Below are positions 25,018 to 35,521 of a stretch of 64,000 nt of DNA, in pieces (within the stretch, counting starts at the first letter, position 1; the number at the start of each line of letters is the position of its first letter). The translations under genes and the position numbers were made by a program. The notes beneath the pieces were generated by a model, which was given only the letters and a program-made list of their open reading frames with translations, had not been told where the DNA came from and did not search any database. Source of the DNA: Brachionus rotundiformis (taxonomy: Eukaryota > Rotifera > Eurotatoria > Ploima > Brachionidae); assembly GCA_016802295.1 (NCBI GenBank), contig JAESIW010000115.1, forward strand, positions 974,892 through 1,038,891, written 5' to 3'.

Positions 25018-25772
25018 ATGAAAATTTTGAATATTTTTGGAACAATTTTTTTGTTTATTAGGATGATTCTGGGCGCTAATCTGATACGGACACCGAGCCT
25101 AATTCGAAAATCTTACACAAGTTTGTCTATTGTTTAGTTATTATCAAATTAATAAACTGTCACTTTTTAATTTTAATAATTTTTTTAATCTTTTATTCAA
25201 AAACTTAATTAGTTTAAACTGAGAAAAAAATATTAAGTAATAAAATTTAGAATTTTTAAATTCATTAACTTTGATTAAAGAGTGTCAAGATTTTAAATTA
25301 AAAAAATAATTTCAAATTTTTTAATTCAGATTGTACGGCCCAAGATGATTTTAAATCAGACCAATTCGATTGCACTTTGTTCCATCGGTGTGCATTCGGC
25401 TACCAGTATACTTATGTTTGTCCAACAGGAACTGGGTTCGATTCAGCCAAGCGTGCCTGTAACTTCATCGAATATGTTCCTGAGTGCCAAGTGTTTATGC
25501 TGGAGACAACAACTGAAGGTAAACTAAATTTAAAAATTCATCCTTTCATCAGCTAATTTCTGTAATTAGTCATGGAATATGAAGATAGTTTAGAAGAGTA
25601 CACAGAACCAACTGAACAAATATTCACTACCCTTGACCAAACTAAAACTATGCCTACAACCCTAGCAGTTTCAATTAATTTAGATGGATGCAAATTTCAG
25701 CTAAGTGATTTTGAAAGAGGAATTTTTTGTAAATCATCAACATTTCGTTCATTTTATCCTCTTTGCTGTTAA
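25018..25772 (+). CDS. Secreted CBM14 chitin-binding protein 2
   Basis: Three exons are placed at 25018-25120, 25330-25518 and 25570-25772. Exon 1 encodes a signal peptide (MKILNIFGTIFLFIRMILGA). Exon 2 encodes one chitin-binding type-2 domain: CTAQDDFKSDQFDCTLFHRC, then YVCPTGTGFD and CNFIEYVPEC. Exon 3 encodes an acidic and threonine-rich spacer and the C-terminal module DFERGIFCK...YPLCC, shared with the gene at 24065. The two genes lie head to tail 393 nt apart and probably arose by tandem duplication, although exon numbers differ. The partner ligand is inferred from the family to be chitin. Confidence 0.82.
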
Positions 25773-25827
25773 AAAAAGGCTTTTTTTATAACTTTTTTTA
25801 TTATTTTAATTAAAATTGTAAAAAAAC

Positions 25828-27021
25828 TTAAATTAGTAATTTAATTAAATCAATTATCCTATTGTATAAGTGTTCTTTGGCATTTACAGCCCATACAAAA
25901 TCTAAATGGTCCCAGTCCATTATTTCCAAATCATCCACTATATTTGGAAGATTTTTTCTGATAAATTCCAAGTCAGCAGGGTCGGCGAGCCAGTCATTTT
26001 TGGCCCAGTATAATGCAGTTGGAACTGTTACTTTCTTGATGTCATATTGGGGCGGACTTGTTTGATTATAATGGATCAAATTTCCTTTCGAACCATAGTC
26101 ATACATTTGAAACTTTCCCGAAACAACAGCTTGACCAAAATGGGCCAGATTTTTAACACTTGTACCAGCTGGAGCATGAGTTGTATACACTGGAACTCGT
26201 GTTTGGTTCAAAAACTTGGTAGGTCCGCAAAATGCAAATAATATGTTCATACACAAAAGTTTATCAGTGAATTGTTCATTACAGAATTTATCAGCGAGCC
26301 AATCCAAAAATTGTGTTGATGGCAAAAAGTCCTTGGTGCCGAAGATATTGTACCACATTTGTTGATTTGTCGGAGCGCCCAACTCGGCAACATATCTCAC
26401 CGGACTTTTAATATGGTTAACTGTAGCCACTGGACCAAGAGCTACAAAAAGCTTTATTTTAGAAGCCAAATTGGTGTTTGATCCAAATTCAGAAAAGCCA
26501 ATTAGAGTTCCTTGACTATGCCCTATATAAACTAGGCTATCTTGTCCAGTTAATTTAAGCACATACGAGATCATTGATGGTAGGTCGTGTTTGGCCAAAT
26601 CGCTCCACGAAAAATCCCAAAATTCTGATTGACTTGTATTTAATTTTTCGTGCTTAAGACCATAAGTGTTTCCTCTCATGTTTCCTAACCACACATCATA
26701 GCCAGCTTCGGCCAGCAAAAATCCGAGACTCTGCTCTGGAAAATTAATTACCCAAGTAGAAGAAGCATCAAGCAAGCCATGCTGGAGGAAAACAACTGGC
26801 TTGTTTGAAAGATACTTTCCATGAGAGCGGGAACTGGGTATTCGATGTATTGTTAAGATATAGCCATCGTCTGTATGAACATGATGCTCTTCTGCTGGGT
26901 AGCCTTTGCTTCTTATGAGAGAGGTGGTATTAACATACTCGTCTGGGTCCGAGTTGAAAGCTAATTTGGCATTTATTAATGAGAAAATTATCAAACCAAA
27001 ATAAAAAACCAATTTGGACAT
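25828..27021 (-). CDS. Secreted acid-lipase-type alpha/beta hydrolase
   Basis: A single exon encodes 397 residues of the gastric/lysosomal acid lipase family, which hydrolyses triglycerides or sterol esters. A signal peptide (about residues 1-20, MSKLVFYFGLIIFSLINAKL) precedes the lipase N-terminal region (GYPAEEHHVHTDDGYILTIH). The oxyanion strand is VVFLQHGLLDASSTWV. The nucleophile elbow GHSQGT lies near residue 168, the acid is probably in YWAKNDWLAD (about 342-351), and the histidine is in WDHLDFVW (about 373-380). All catalytic features are present and the length is typical. It faces the chitin-binding genes tail to tail, with only 55 nt between stop codons. ATG at 27019-27021 is the only sensible start. 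Confidence 0.93.
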   Translation of the reverse strand: MSKLVFYFGLIIFSLINAKLAFNSDPDEYVNTTSLIRSKGYPAEEHHVHTDDGYILTIHRIPSSRSHGKYLSNKPVVFLQHGLLDASSTWVINFPEQSLGFLLAEAGYDVWLGNMRGNTYGLKHEKLNTSQSEFWDFSWSDLAKHDLPSMISYVLKLTGQDSLVYIGHSQGTLIGFSEFGSNTNLASKIKLFVALGPVATVNHIKSPVRYVAELGAPTNQQMWYNIFGTKDFLPSTQFLDWLADKFCNEQFTDKLLCMNILFAFCGPTKFLNQTRVPVYTTHAPAGTSVKNLAHFGQAVVSGKFQMYDYGSKGNLIHYNQTSPPQYDIKKVTVPTALYWAKNDWLADPADLEFIRKNLPNIVDDLEIMDWDHLDFVWAVNAKEHLYNRIIDLIKLLI

Positions 27022-27956
27022 TTTGTATTCCCTAAGTAAAAAATTGTTTAAACAAAATTTTTTACGTGTGCCTTATCCGCTATTTCTTATAAATGATAAA
27101 ATATCTATTCTACTACAAGACATCATTTAGTTTTAAAAAAATATGTCATTTTTTCTGATCTAGAAAAAATTTTTGAATGTGATTCTAAAGGTAATAACTC
27201 AAAAATATATTTCTCGATTTTTTTTTAATTTTACACCCTTGTTTGCTTAAATTTATGATAAAATATGGTAATAGTACAGAAGTTTATTCTCAAAGATTTA
27301 TTAATTCAAAAAATTCTTTTAAAATAATGAATAATCATGGAAACATAAACATCAGTTAAATATATTAGATTAAAATAATAAATTTAATTTAGATTAAGCC
27401 AATATTGAATTTTAAAAGAACATTTTAAACAAAGCTAAGTGTAAGTTTAGTGGGCTCTTGAAAAAATAATTATTTTCGGAAAGAAATCCTTTACTAAACA
27501 AAAAAAATTAATATTTATATTTTACTTTTTATCTAACAAATATTTAAGAAAGTAAAAAATTAAAAGATTTAAAGGGAATTTGGGACGAGATCATTCTTAT
27601 TTTTAGGGAATGAAAGAAAATAAGATATTAAAAGGATCAAAGATTAAATTCTCAGAGCAAAATAAATATTAATAAAAATAAAAATAAAATTTAATCGAAA
27701 AATAATAATTTTTTTTTAAATTTCCATCAAAAATGAGCTATTTAAATATCAATTGAGATTTCTATGCAAAAAATACAAGGAAAAATTTAAAGAGACTAAA
27801 GCAAAATTATTCAAAAAACAAAAATTGTTGATATAAATTAATAAAGCTGTATTTAAAAAAATTATGCTAAAAATTTTATATAAAATAAAGCGCGTAATTT
27901 ATAACATCATTTGAACAACTAATTTTTAAATAAAAAAAATAAATACAAAAAATTTA
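27022..27956. other. A/T-rich intergenic DNA
   Basis: About 930 nt of very A/T-rich sequence separates the lipase start from the duplicated Y-box promoter. I see no open frame, inverted repeat or RNA gene. Confidence 0.5.
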
Positions 27957-28269
27957 AAATAAAAATACATTATACAATAAACTTGATAGATGAACTGCAG
28001 CTCTTTTTATTTTATTTAAATAAGCTTTATAAAAGCAAAATTTGTAATTAATTGCTATTAAATAAAGGAAAAACAAAAAACGAGTTGATTTTTTAAACTG
28101 ACTCAGAAGAGATTGGTTAATAATAAGCCGGCTTCTCTTAATTTTACCAAAAAAAGAAATTAATTTTTAATTCTGATTCTTCTAGAAATTAAAATAGACA
28201 AATTTAGGTTTATAACCTTTTAAATAAAATCAAAAAATTGAACAAAAGCCATTTTTTGAACCAAGAAAC
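27957..28269 (+). repeat. Duplicated upstream region of Y-box copy 1
   Basis: These 313 nt are nearly base-for-base the same as 31051-31363, keeping the same distance to the ATG. Only one substitution is obvious (AAAGGAAAAAC versus AAAGGAGAAAC). The block contains a pyrimidine/purine-poor stretch and GCCGGCTTCTC. It presumably carries the shared promoter and 5' UTR of copies 1 and 2. Copies 3 and 4 share only the last 35-40 nt before the start with each other. Confidence 0.85.
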
Positions 28270-29301
28270 ATGTCAGAATCAGCAGTGCAACAGATTGCCA
28301 ATCCGGAAAACTTTCAAGAGCTGAAAGCAGACCAAGTGGCTAAGCAAGAAAATGAGACAGAAATAAAACAAGAACAGACCGAGACGCCAAAGGCTCAAAT
28401 AGTCAAGGAAGTCTTGCACAAGGGTGTCACTGGTACTGTTAAGTGGTTCAATGTCAAGAACGGATACGGCTTCATTAACAGAGATGACACCAAAGAGGAC
28501 GTGTTTGTCCACCAGAGTGGAATTGTCAAGAACAACCCGAACAAGTACAAGCGCAGTTTGGGCCAAGACGAGAAGGTTGAGTTCGACATTGTCAAGGGAG
28601 AGAAGGGAAACGAGGCGGCCAATGTCACCGGACCAAATGGAGAACATGTCCAAGGCTCCGAATACGCTGCCAATAAACGTAAGCCAGGTTATAAACGACG
28701 AAACAAGCGCCGTAACAAAAAGTCAGAACAAGATCAGCAACAATCTGGTGGTGAGGGCCAACAAAATGACCAACAAGACCAACAACAAGCTCCGGCGTCA
28801 AACGATGGCCAAGCCATGCCAAGGCGACGAAATAATTACAGACGAAGACCCCGCAGTCAAAATCTGAACAATGAACAACGAGGCGAACAAGGCAACAACC
28901 AACCACTAGAACAAGATTTGAACAGACCACCACGACAGCCAAGATACAGAAGAGGTCCGCCAAGAGGACCCAGAAATTTCCAGCCAAGACCTGACATGGA
29001 CATGCAACAGTCCATGGAACAACAACCAGAGCAAAGAGTTTTCTACAAATCGAGAACTTATAGACCGATTGGTGGAGGATATAGAAATCAGTCATATGAT
29101 AATACGATGAGATCAAGAGGACCAATCGGAGGCTTTAGACCAAAAGATTATACCAAGCCGAGAGACAGGCAAGATGGTCTTAACTCTAGAATCCCCAATA
29201 CCGGACCTCGCGGCTTTCGACGACAGAGATTGAGCATGCAAATAATTGGTCGAAGAGATCGATCAGCTCAAGGGAATATGTTTAATGATAATGATAACTA
29301 A
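28270..29301 (+). CDS. Y-box / cold-shock-domain RNA-binding protein, copy 1
   Basis: An intronless gene of 343 residues. A glutamate/glutamine-rich N-terminus (1-53) precedes a cold-shock domain (about 54-137): GTVKWFNVKNGYGFI (RNP1-like), DVFVHQSGI (RNP2-like), NNPNKYKRSLG and NEAANVTGPNG. It is nearly identical to the domain of animal YBX proteins, which bind mRNA and package it in mRNPs. A basic tail of arginine-rich and glutamine-rich islands follows (KRRNKRRNKK, PRRRNNYRRRPRS, PRQPRYRRGPPRGPRN). Up to about base 29066 it matches copy 2 almost perfectly. After that the tail differs, loses most RGG-type repeats and ends GRRDRSAQGNMFNDNDN. The absence of introns, against neighbours full of them, suggests a retrocopied ancestor. 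It is probably functional because the frame is intact. Confidence 0.92.
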   Translation: MSESAVQQIANPENFQELKADQVAKQENETEIKQEQTETPKAQIVKEVLHKGVTGTVKWFNVKNGYGFINRDDTKEDVFVHQSGIVKNNPNKYKRSLGQDEKVEFDIVKGEKGNEAANVTGPNGEHVQGSEYAANKRKPGYKRRNKRRNKKSEQDQQQSGGEGQQNDQQDQQQAPASNDGQAMPRRRNNYRRRPRSQNLNNEQRGEQGNNQPLEQDLNRPPRQPRYRRGPPRGPRNFQPRPDMDMQQSMEQQPEQRVFYKSRTYRPIGGGYRNQSYDNTMRSRGPIGGFRPKDYTKPRDRQDGLNSRIPNTGPRGFRRQRLSMQIIGRRDRSAQGNMFNDNDN

Positions 29302-31050
29302 ACTAATAAAATAAATTGTCACTTTTATAAAAGTTATATTTATGGTTGTTTTTAATGTTTATAATTCGTAGGCATCTTAATTATATTTTGATCAGATTAT
29401 GTTTTACTCTATTAAGCTTAATCGACAACTTTTTATATGTTATAATTTTTGTTTTTAAAATTTGTTCAAGATGACCATTTTTTTCATTTATTGTAGTTTA
29501 GGATTCAATTATTTATTATCCTGAATTTTTTAATAAAATTTTAAAATCTATTAGAAAAATATTTTTGTCAGTTTAATAGTAAGAAATAGATTAGCTATTG
29601 AGCTTATTTGATTTCCTTTTATATTAATCCGTTTTAATATTTTTTTAATTTAAATATTAAATGGGCAAGACATTTTTACATAATACAATTGAAAATTCTA
29701 AAAAATTTCTCTATTTGTTAATTAAAAAGGTTTTGGCAAAAATTTACCAGTAAATAGATAACTAAATCTAAAAATGAACAATATAAATTTAATTTTATAT
29801 AGCGTAGTAATTGTTAATTTTAAAATATATTTTGATTTATTAATCTTGGATTGATTTTTTTTTAAATTAGTCGAATTTTATTTTAAATAAAAAGAATATT
29901 ATATCCATTTTGATATCAAAAATTAGCGCGAGATACAAAATAAGAGCTAAACAATTGTTTTTCATCTGTCAAATACTTAATATAAATCGTTATGGTAACT
30001 AAATCAATTTTTTTAATACTTTTTTGTCTTTTTGGTCAGAAAATAAAAAAGTTGCAAAAAAAATGTTGTTTATAAATCTTAAGCCAATTAGAAGACAATT
30101 TTATTAATTTAAAGCATTAGGAAATTTTTATTTTCATTTAAATTAATCTTTTAGCTACATGTATTTTAACTTTCATTTTATTTCTTTAATTTTTTAAAAT
30201 TTATTAAATTACTTGATTTATTTCTTAGAAGCTATTTGAGTTTAAGGCTCTCAAAATCGCTTTGATAAAAAAAGCAATTAATTAAATCTATTTAATTTTT
30301 AAATATGCGTCGAATAACTAGTTTAAGGCTGATTAATTATTTTGTCATTTAAAAAACCTAAAATGAGAATAAAAAGTACTCAAATTAAAAATACATTGTA
30401 ATTCAAAAGTTTTCAAAGTAATTAAAATTTTAAAAATTTAAGATTCAAAATAATTGTTGATAAAAAAGTTTTAATAAAATGTGTTTTATAAAAAAATCAA
30501 AAGCATATAATGTATCCAAAAAGTATTGAATAACAAGACCTAATAAATAAGGTGAATTAAAATAATTAGATGGAAACTTAAGAGCAAATGCTTAGAAAAT
30601 TCAAAAAATTTAAGGACCATTTAAATTTAAATTAGTGTCTGATGTAGAGATTAATTGAAAAAGGAACATTTTTCGATAAAAATATAAAGTTTCATTAAAT
30701 TAAAAAAAAGCTTCAAAAAAAAAGTTATTTATGAATTTTAATACAAAAGAACTGAAAGATAACAAAATAATTAAAAACTGATTCGCGCTCAGGAACCTCG
30801 AAGTTAAAATAGAACAATTCTTTACAGAAAGAATATTTCATATTCAATTATAAATAAATCACAAAAATACATTTTATAAAAATTTTTACATAAAATTTAT
30901 AAAAAATGGTTTGGATAACCAGATGTAAAGTGTATATAGATTTGTAATGATGGATAAAATAAAATATAAATATAATTGAATAATTAGCATAAAATCAAAT
31001 ATTGCGCGTTTTTTTTAAATTAAAAACTTAGATGAAAAATAAAAGAGTAA
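29302..31050. other. Spacer between Y-box copies 1 and 2
   Basis: About 1.75 kb of extremely A/T-rich DNA without a supportable gene or motif. Homopolymer runs are common. I see no repeat junctions inside it apart from the start of the duplicated upstream block near 31051. Confidence 0.5.
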
Positions 31051-31363
31051 AAATAAAAATACATTATACAATAAACTTGATAGATGAACTGCAGCTCTTT
31101 TTATTTTATTTAAATAAGCTTTATAAAAGCAAAATTTGTAATTAATTGCTATTAAATAAAGGAGAAACAAAAAACGAGTTGATTTTTTAAACTGACTCAG
31201 AAGAGATTGGTTAATAATAAGCCGGCTTCTCTTAATTTTACCAAAAAAAGAAATTAATTTTTAATTCTGATTCTTCTAGAAATTAAAATAGACAAATTTA
31301 GGTTTATAACCTTTTAAATAAAATCAAAAAATTGAACAAAAGCCATTTTTTGAACCAAGAAAC
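31051..31363 (+). repeat. Duplicated upstream region of Y-box copy 2
   Basis: This is the counterpart of 27957-28269, co-linear without visible insertions or deletions. Together with the following coding core it forms a direct repeat of about 1.1 kb, with a distance of 3094 nt between copies. Confidence 0.85.
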
Positions 31364-32425
31364 ATGTCAGAATCAGCAGTGCAACAGATTGCCAATCCGG
31401 AAAACTTTCAAGAGCTGAAAGCAGACCAAGTGGCTAAGCAAGAAAATGAGACAGAAATAAAACAAGAACAGACCGAGACGCCAAAGGCTCAAATAGTCAA
31501 GGAAGTCTTGCACAAGGGTGTCACTGGTACTGTTAAGTGGTTCAATGTCAAGAACGGATACGGCTTCATTAACAGAGATGACACCAAAGAGGACGTGTTT
31601 GTCCACCAGAGTGGAATTGTCAAGAACAACCCGAACAAGTACAAGCGCAGTTTGGGCCAAGACGAGAAGGTTGAGTTCGACATTGTCAAGGGAGAGAAGG
31701 GAAACGAGGCGGCAAATGTCACCGGACCGAATGGAGCACATGTCCAAGGTTCCGAATACGCTGCCAATAAACGTAAGCCAGGTTATAAACGACGAAACAA
31801 GCGCCGTAACAAAAAGTCAGAACAAGATCAGCAACAATCTGGTGGTGAGGGCCAACAAAATGACCAACAAGACCAACAACAAGCTCCGGCGTCCAACGAT
31901 GGCCAAGCCATGCCAAGGCGACGAAATAATTACAGACGAAGACCCCGCAGTCAAAATCTGAACAATGAACAACGAGGCGAACAAGGCAACAACCAACCAC
32001 TAGAACAAGATTTGAACAGACCACCAAGACAGCCAAGATACAGAAGAGGTCCGCCAAGAGGACCCAGAAATTTCCAGCCAAGACCTGACATGGACATGCA
32101 ACAGTCCATGGAACAACAACCAGAGCAAAGAGTTTTCTACAAATCGAGAACTTATAGACCAAGTGGCCGCGGTGAATATAGAAATCCATCTTATGACAAT
32201 ACTATGAGACCTCGTGGACGTGGTGGATTCCGAAATCCATCTTTTGATAATCCAATGAGAGCACGTAGACCAATGGGTGGTTTTAGACCAAGAGATTCAA
32301 ACGAATATAGCCCTAGAGGTGGATTTAGAGGCAAACCTTTTGGCGGACCAAGAGGTGGTTTCCGTTCAAGAGGAGGATATTTCAGACAAGGAAACAACTA
32401 TATGCCAAGAGATAATGAGCAATAA
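31364..32425 (+). CDS. Y-box / cold-shock-domain RNA-binding protein, copy 2
   Basis: An intronless gene of 353 residues with the same layout as copy 1: acidic N-terminus, cold-shock domain at about residues 54-137, then arginine/glutamine islands. The core differs from copy 1 by only a few bases (for example GNA rather than GEH after TGPNG). Its tail is the fullest RGG-like version, with repeated YRNPSYDN/FRNPSFDN and PRGGFR units, ending FRQGNNYMPRDNEQ. RG-rich tails in this family add RNA binding and condensate formation. This copy may represent the ancestral tail, because copy 3 has a related one. Confidence 0.92.
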   Translation: MSESAVQQIANPENFQELKADQVAKQENETEIKQEQTETPKAQIVKEVLHKGVTGTVKWFNVKNGYGFINRDDTKEDVFVHQSGIVKNNPNKYKRSLGQDEKVEFDIVKGEKGNEAANVTGPNGAHVQGSEYAANKRKPGYKRRNKRRNKKSEQDQQQSGGEGQQNDQQDQQQAPASNDGQAMPRRRNNYRRRPRSQNLNNEQRGEQGNNQPLEQDLNRPPRQPRYRRGPPRGPRNFQPRPDMDMQQSMEQQPEQRVFYKSRTYRPSGRGEYRNPSYDNTMRPRGRGGFRNPSFDNPMRARRPMGGFRPRDSNEYSPRGGFRGKPFGGPRGGFRSRGGYFRQGNNYMPRDNEQ

Positions 32426-33269
32426 ATATTTTTAGTCCATTTTTGTTGTTTATTCATCATTTTTTTATTATTCTGTTTCTTTATTTAAAATTTTAGTTTA
32501 ATTTATTTAATTTAATAAAAAACTATTTTACTATTTTATCTTTTTATAATATCTAAACCCTTAATCTTAAATTTTATTTAATTATTTTTCTAATATTCTT
32601 GAATTTCTATTCTTTTTGTAAATATAGGGAACTTTTGGGTATAGCATAGTCAAATTGGTTCTTGCAACACTTCCTTAAAATAATTAAATGACCATCTGAT
32701 TTCGAAATTTTGTATCATTTGACCTAATGATCTTTTCATTTTGAGGCTGCTCAATACACTTGCGAGTGCCATTCTGATCAAATTCTTTTGTTTTTTTGGC
32801 ATAATTTACAATGGCAAAGTTGATTCTAATGTTCTTTTATTATACAAAAACTTTTGGTGTAAATGTTAATTCTGAATCAGAGGTTTTTTTAGGAAATAAA
32901 ATAAAATTGACCTTCATACTCTAAGTTTTATCATATAATTAAATGGTGTGACATTAAACACCTATAACTAATATTTTAAATGCCCCAATTGGAAAGCGAA
33001 AGATTCATCTTAGATTTGACTTCCTTCATATTATACCCAATTTTTGAAACCTTATATCAATCCAAATAATCAACCATTTTAACTTCTTTAAACTAAATTA
33101 ACTTAGTTTAAATAAATATTTTAATTTTTAATTAAAATTTTCTTTTTAAATTTGAATCTAATCTACAAAAATTATTGTGCCAAATCCTTAATTCAACAAT
33201 ATGATAACTGAGAATTGGAAAGAAATAATACTGCTACCTGGGGTTCTGCGGAATAATTTTGGAAAAAAT
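32426..33269. other. A/T-rich spacer downstream of Y-box copy 2
   Basis: No gene is supported. The first 60 nt probably hold the 3' end of copy 2. The remainder is non-coding A/T-rich DNA before the LINE relic. Confidence 0.45.
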
Positions 33270-33870
33270 TTAAGGTGCTTTGGACACGATACATGTACTG
33301 AAGAACATCATAGAAAAAGTCCTAAACTTTGTCCACTTCAGGAAGGCCGTTGATAGTATTCACAGAGAAACCCTTCTTGATCATAATTAGAACTTATGAC
33401 ATACTACACAAGACTTTTAACCTAATAAAACTCATCTATGAGAATTTTGAGTGTATTCTAGAAAAATGACAATCTGAAAGCTTCAAAGTGTGTATAGGGG
33501 TTAGACTTGATGATTTGGTGCTAATAACAAGTAGAGAAATGAACATGCATGTGAAAACGCAGGATTTGGTAAACAAAGCTAGATCAACCGAATGAAAGTC
33601 ATGTTCATAAATCATAAATGGTACAAAGATTAAGTGTGTGAGTGAATTCACATACTTAGAACGCATCATAAATGTATCAATGGGAGCGCATAAAGACATA
33701 AAATAAATTTTCAAAAGCAAAAGGTATCTGGAAAACCAAAAAACAAGTCAGGAAATCCAAGTGCTTCAACTAAGAAACAAAATTAAGAAATTTAGAACGA
33801 TTTCTAAGAATAGCCCTAGAGACGCGGAAGACAATGCTCTATTCTTTCACGTGTTTGGCTACCAAGTTTT
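33270..33870 (+). mobile_element. RTE-like LINE reverse-transcriptase relic
   Basis: The plus strand encodes broken pieces of a reverse transcriptase: VLNFVHFRKAVDSIHRETLL, SFKVCIGVR, MHVKTQDLVNKARS, then CVSEFTYLERIINVSMGAHK and DIK. The order (palm, thumb, connection) follows LINE RTs, but blocks between them are missing and many stops are present. Similar debris in reverse orientation occurs at 63160-64000, with equivalent segments such as FKVCRGVRHRF and YMKTQDLVNKPR. The two are probably the same family. Confidence 0.72.
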
Positions 33871-34379
33871 TTTTATTAGGACTGTAGTTTATTCCTTTTT
33901 AATTTGTTCATAATTGTTTACCAATTTGTACATTTAAATTAGATCACCTCTTAATCTTTTTGTACTCACGTTAGTTAATAGAAAGTCCGACTGATTAATT
34001 AAAAAAATTTCAAATTAAAATATCAAAAGAAATAGAAAAATTTTATATAAAATATGATTAAAAAATGTAAGTATTATAGTGTTAAATCATGACATGACAA
34101 TCATTAGATAGTGTGTAGGCACTTTGAAGCTGATCATGGAACTTAGGGTTAGGGAATTTTTCTCTTCACTGGTTTCGTGACTGGTTGGGAAATAACACTG
34201 TACGATAGACTTGTTGCCGTGTTCCCACTTTAGTCAATTGCGAGTAATAATTTCGTTTATAGGTCCAAGCATTGTTTCTAATAGGCCTGATCCTATCCAT
34301 AGACTTTCACTTAAACCTTTCACACTTCTAAACTAAATTTTTTCATCTTGATAGCATATTCCAGATTGAGCCTAACCAT

Positions 34380-35340
34380 TTGGCTATAAATATGAATATT
34401 TGATTGTTTTTAACAGCAGATAGGATACGCGAGATAAAGAAAATGGCTGGAATGTTCTGATGGTCTTCTTCGATTTCACCAAAGCATTTGATAAAGTGTA
34501 CCACGAGTCACTGTGTAATAAAGTGGCGGCTAACGGTTTCGAGGAACGCTTACTAAAATGATTCGGAGACTTCGTATCAAGTCGTAAGGTAGTATGTGGC
34601 GAACTGGAGAGAAGTCACTAGTGGAGTCCTCCAAGAAAGTGTTCTAGGTACACTCCTATTTGTAATCTAAATCAACGACATACCTGATATAGTAAACCAC
34701 GTGATTAAGCTTTTCGCCCACGACATTAAGCTTATTGCAACAATCCGTAATGTTAACGACCTGGATGCACTCAACAAGTGGTTACAACTTGGCAGATACT
34801 GTTCAACACTGAAACTGAAAAATGCAAAGTAATGCAAACAATCTTAAGTTCTCCAGACATATCAAGGCCCAAGCAAACAAAGCATCCATCCTTGGACAGC
34901 TGAGAAGAACTTTAAATTCTGGACAATCACCACCTTCAGAATGCTTAATAGATCCCGCAAGATAAGTTACGGTTTAAATAGCACAGATTGTGTTAGACCT
35001 TCCTCGCACTGTAACTCTCTTCCCAACCTGCACAAGGTATTAAAGCGCATTAGAGGCGCTTCTCGGTCCAGTCAGAGAGCGACAAGCTTACTTAAAAATG
35101 CAATTATTAGCCAGTGTGAATCATACGTCCCTTACTGCAGAGACACATGTAAATTTTTTTATAGAATAATGTTATACAGTGCAGGAACGAGCTACAAAAA
35201 TGCCTTTTTGAGAGATATGGACTATGAAATGCGATTGCCAAAGATGGGCCTTACCAAACTTAGTGAAAGGCTAGTGAGAAGAGATTTGATTGAAATGTAT
35301 AAACTAGCAAATGGATTGGAAAAAGCTAATCTAACTTGAG
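34380..35340 (+). mobile_element. CR1/Jockey-like LINE relic
   Basis: Broken frames give VLMVFFDFTKAFDKVYHESL, CNKVAANGFEERLLK, INDIPDIVNHVIKLFAHDIK and DLDALNKWLQLG. These are the canonical RT blocks DFxKAFD, (L)INDIP, FADD-like and WL. An intact-looking stretch at 34941-35336 then carries the C-terminal part, ending YEMRLPKMGLTKLSERLVRR and DLIEMYKLANG. Several stops and frameshifts lie between, so it is inactive. The FAHD sequence replaces the catalytic FADD. Confidence 0.78.
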
Positions 35341-35521
35341 AAACTTAATCTAGTCTTCAAGGCCACGCTGGTCAAATTCAAGGGTTATGTCTGCTTCAGC
35401 TTAAAAACACACATTCTATTCAATTTAAGTATTTTGATAAAATCTTTATTAGAAAGCATAATTGTGACATTAAATCAAGCATGAAAAATTTTGCTAAAAT
35501 AAATCCTTTTTTTTATCTAAC

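Noticed and set aside
28424..28867. Plus-strand frame overlapping Y-box copy 1 in another phase (and equivalents in copies 2-4)
   Set aside because: It is an alternate-frame shadow of the real gene. The sense protein has a clear cold-shock domain, and the overlapping product has no recognisable feature.
33436..33720. 94-codon minus-strand frame
   Set aside because: It is the antisense of a degenerate reverse-transcriptase segment that reads on the plus strand.
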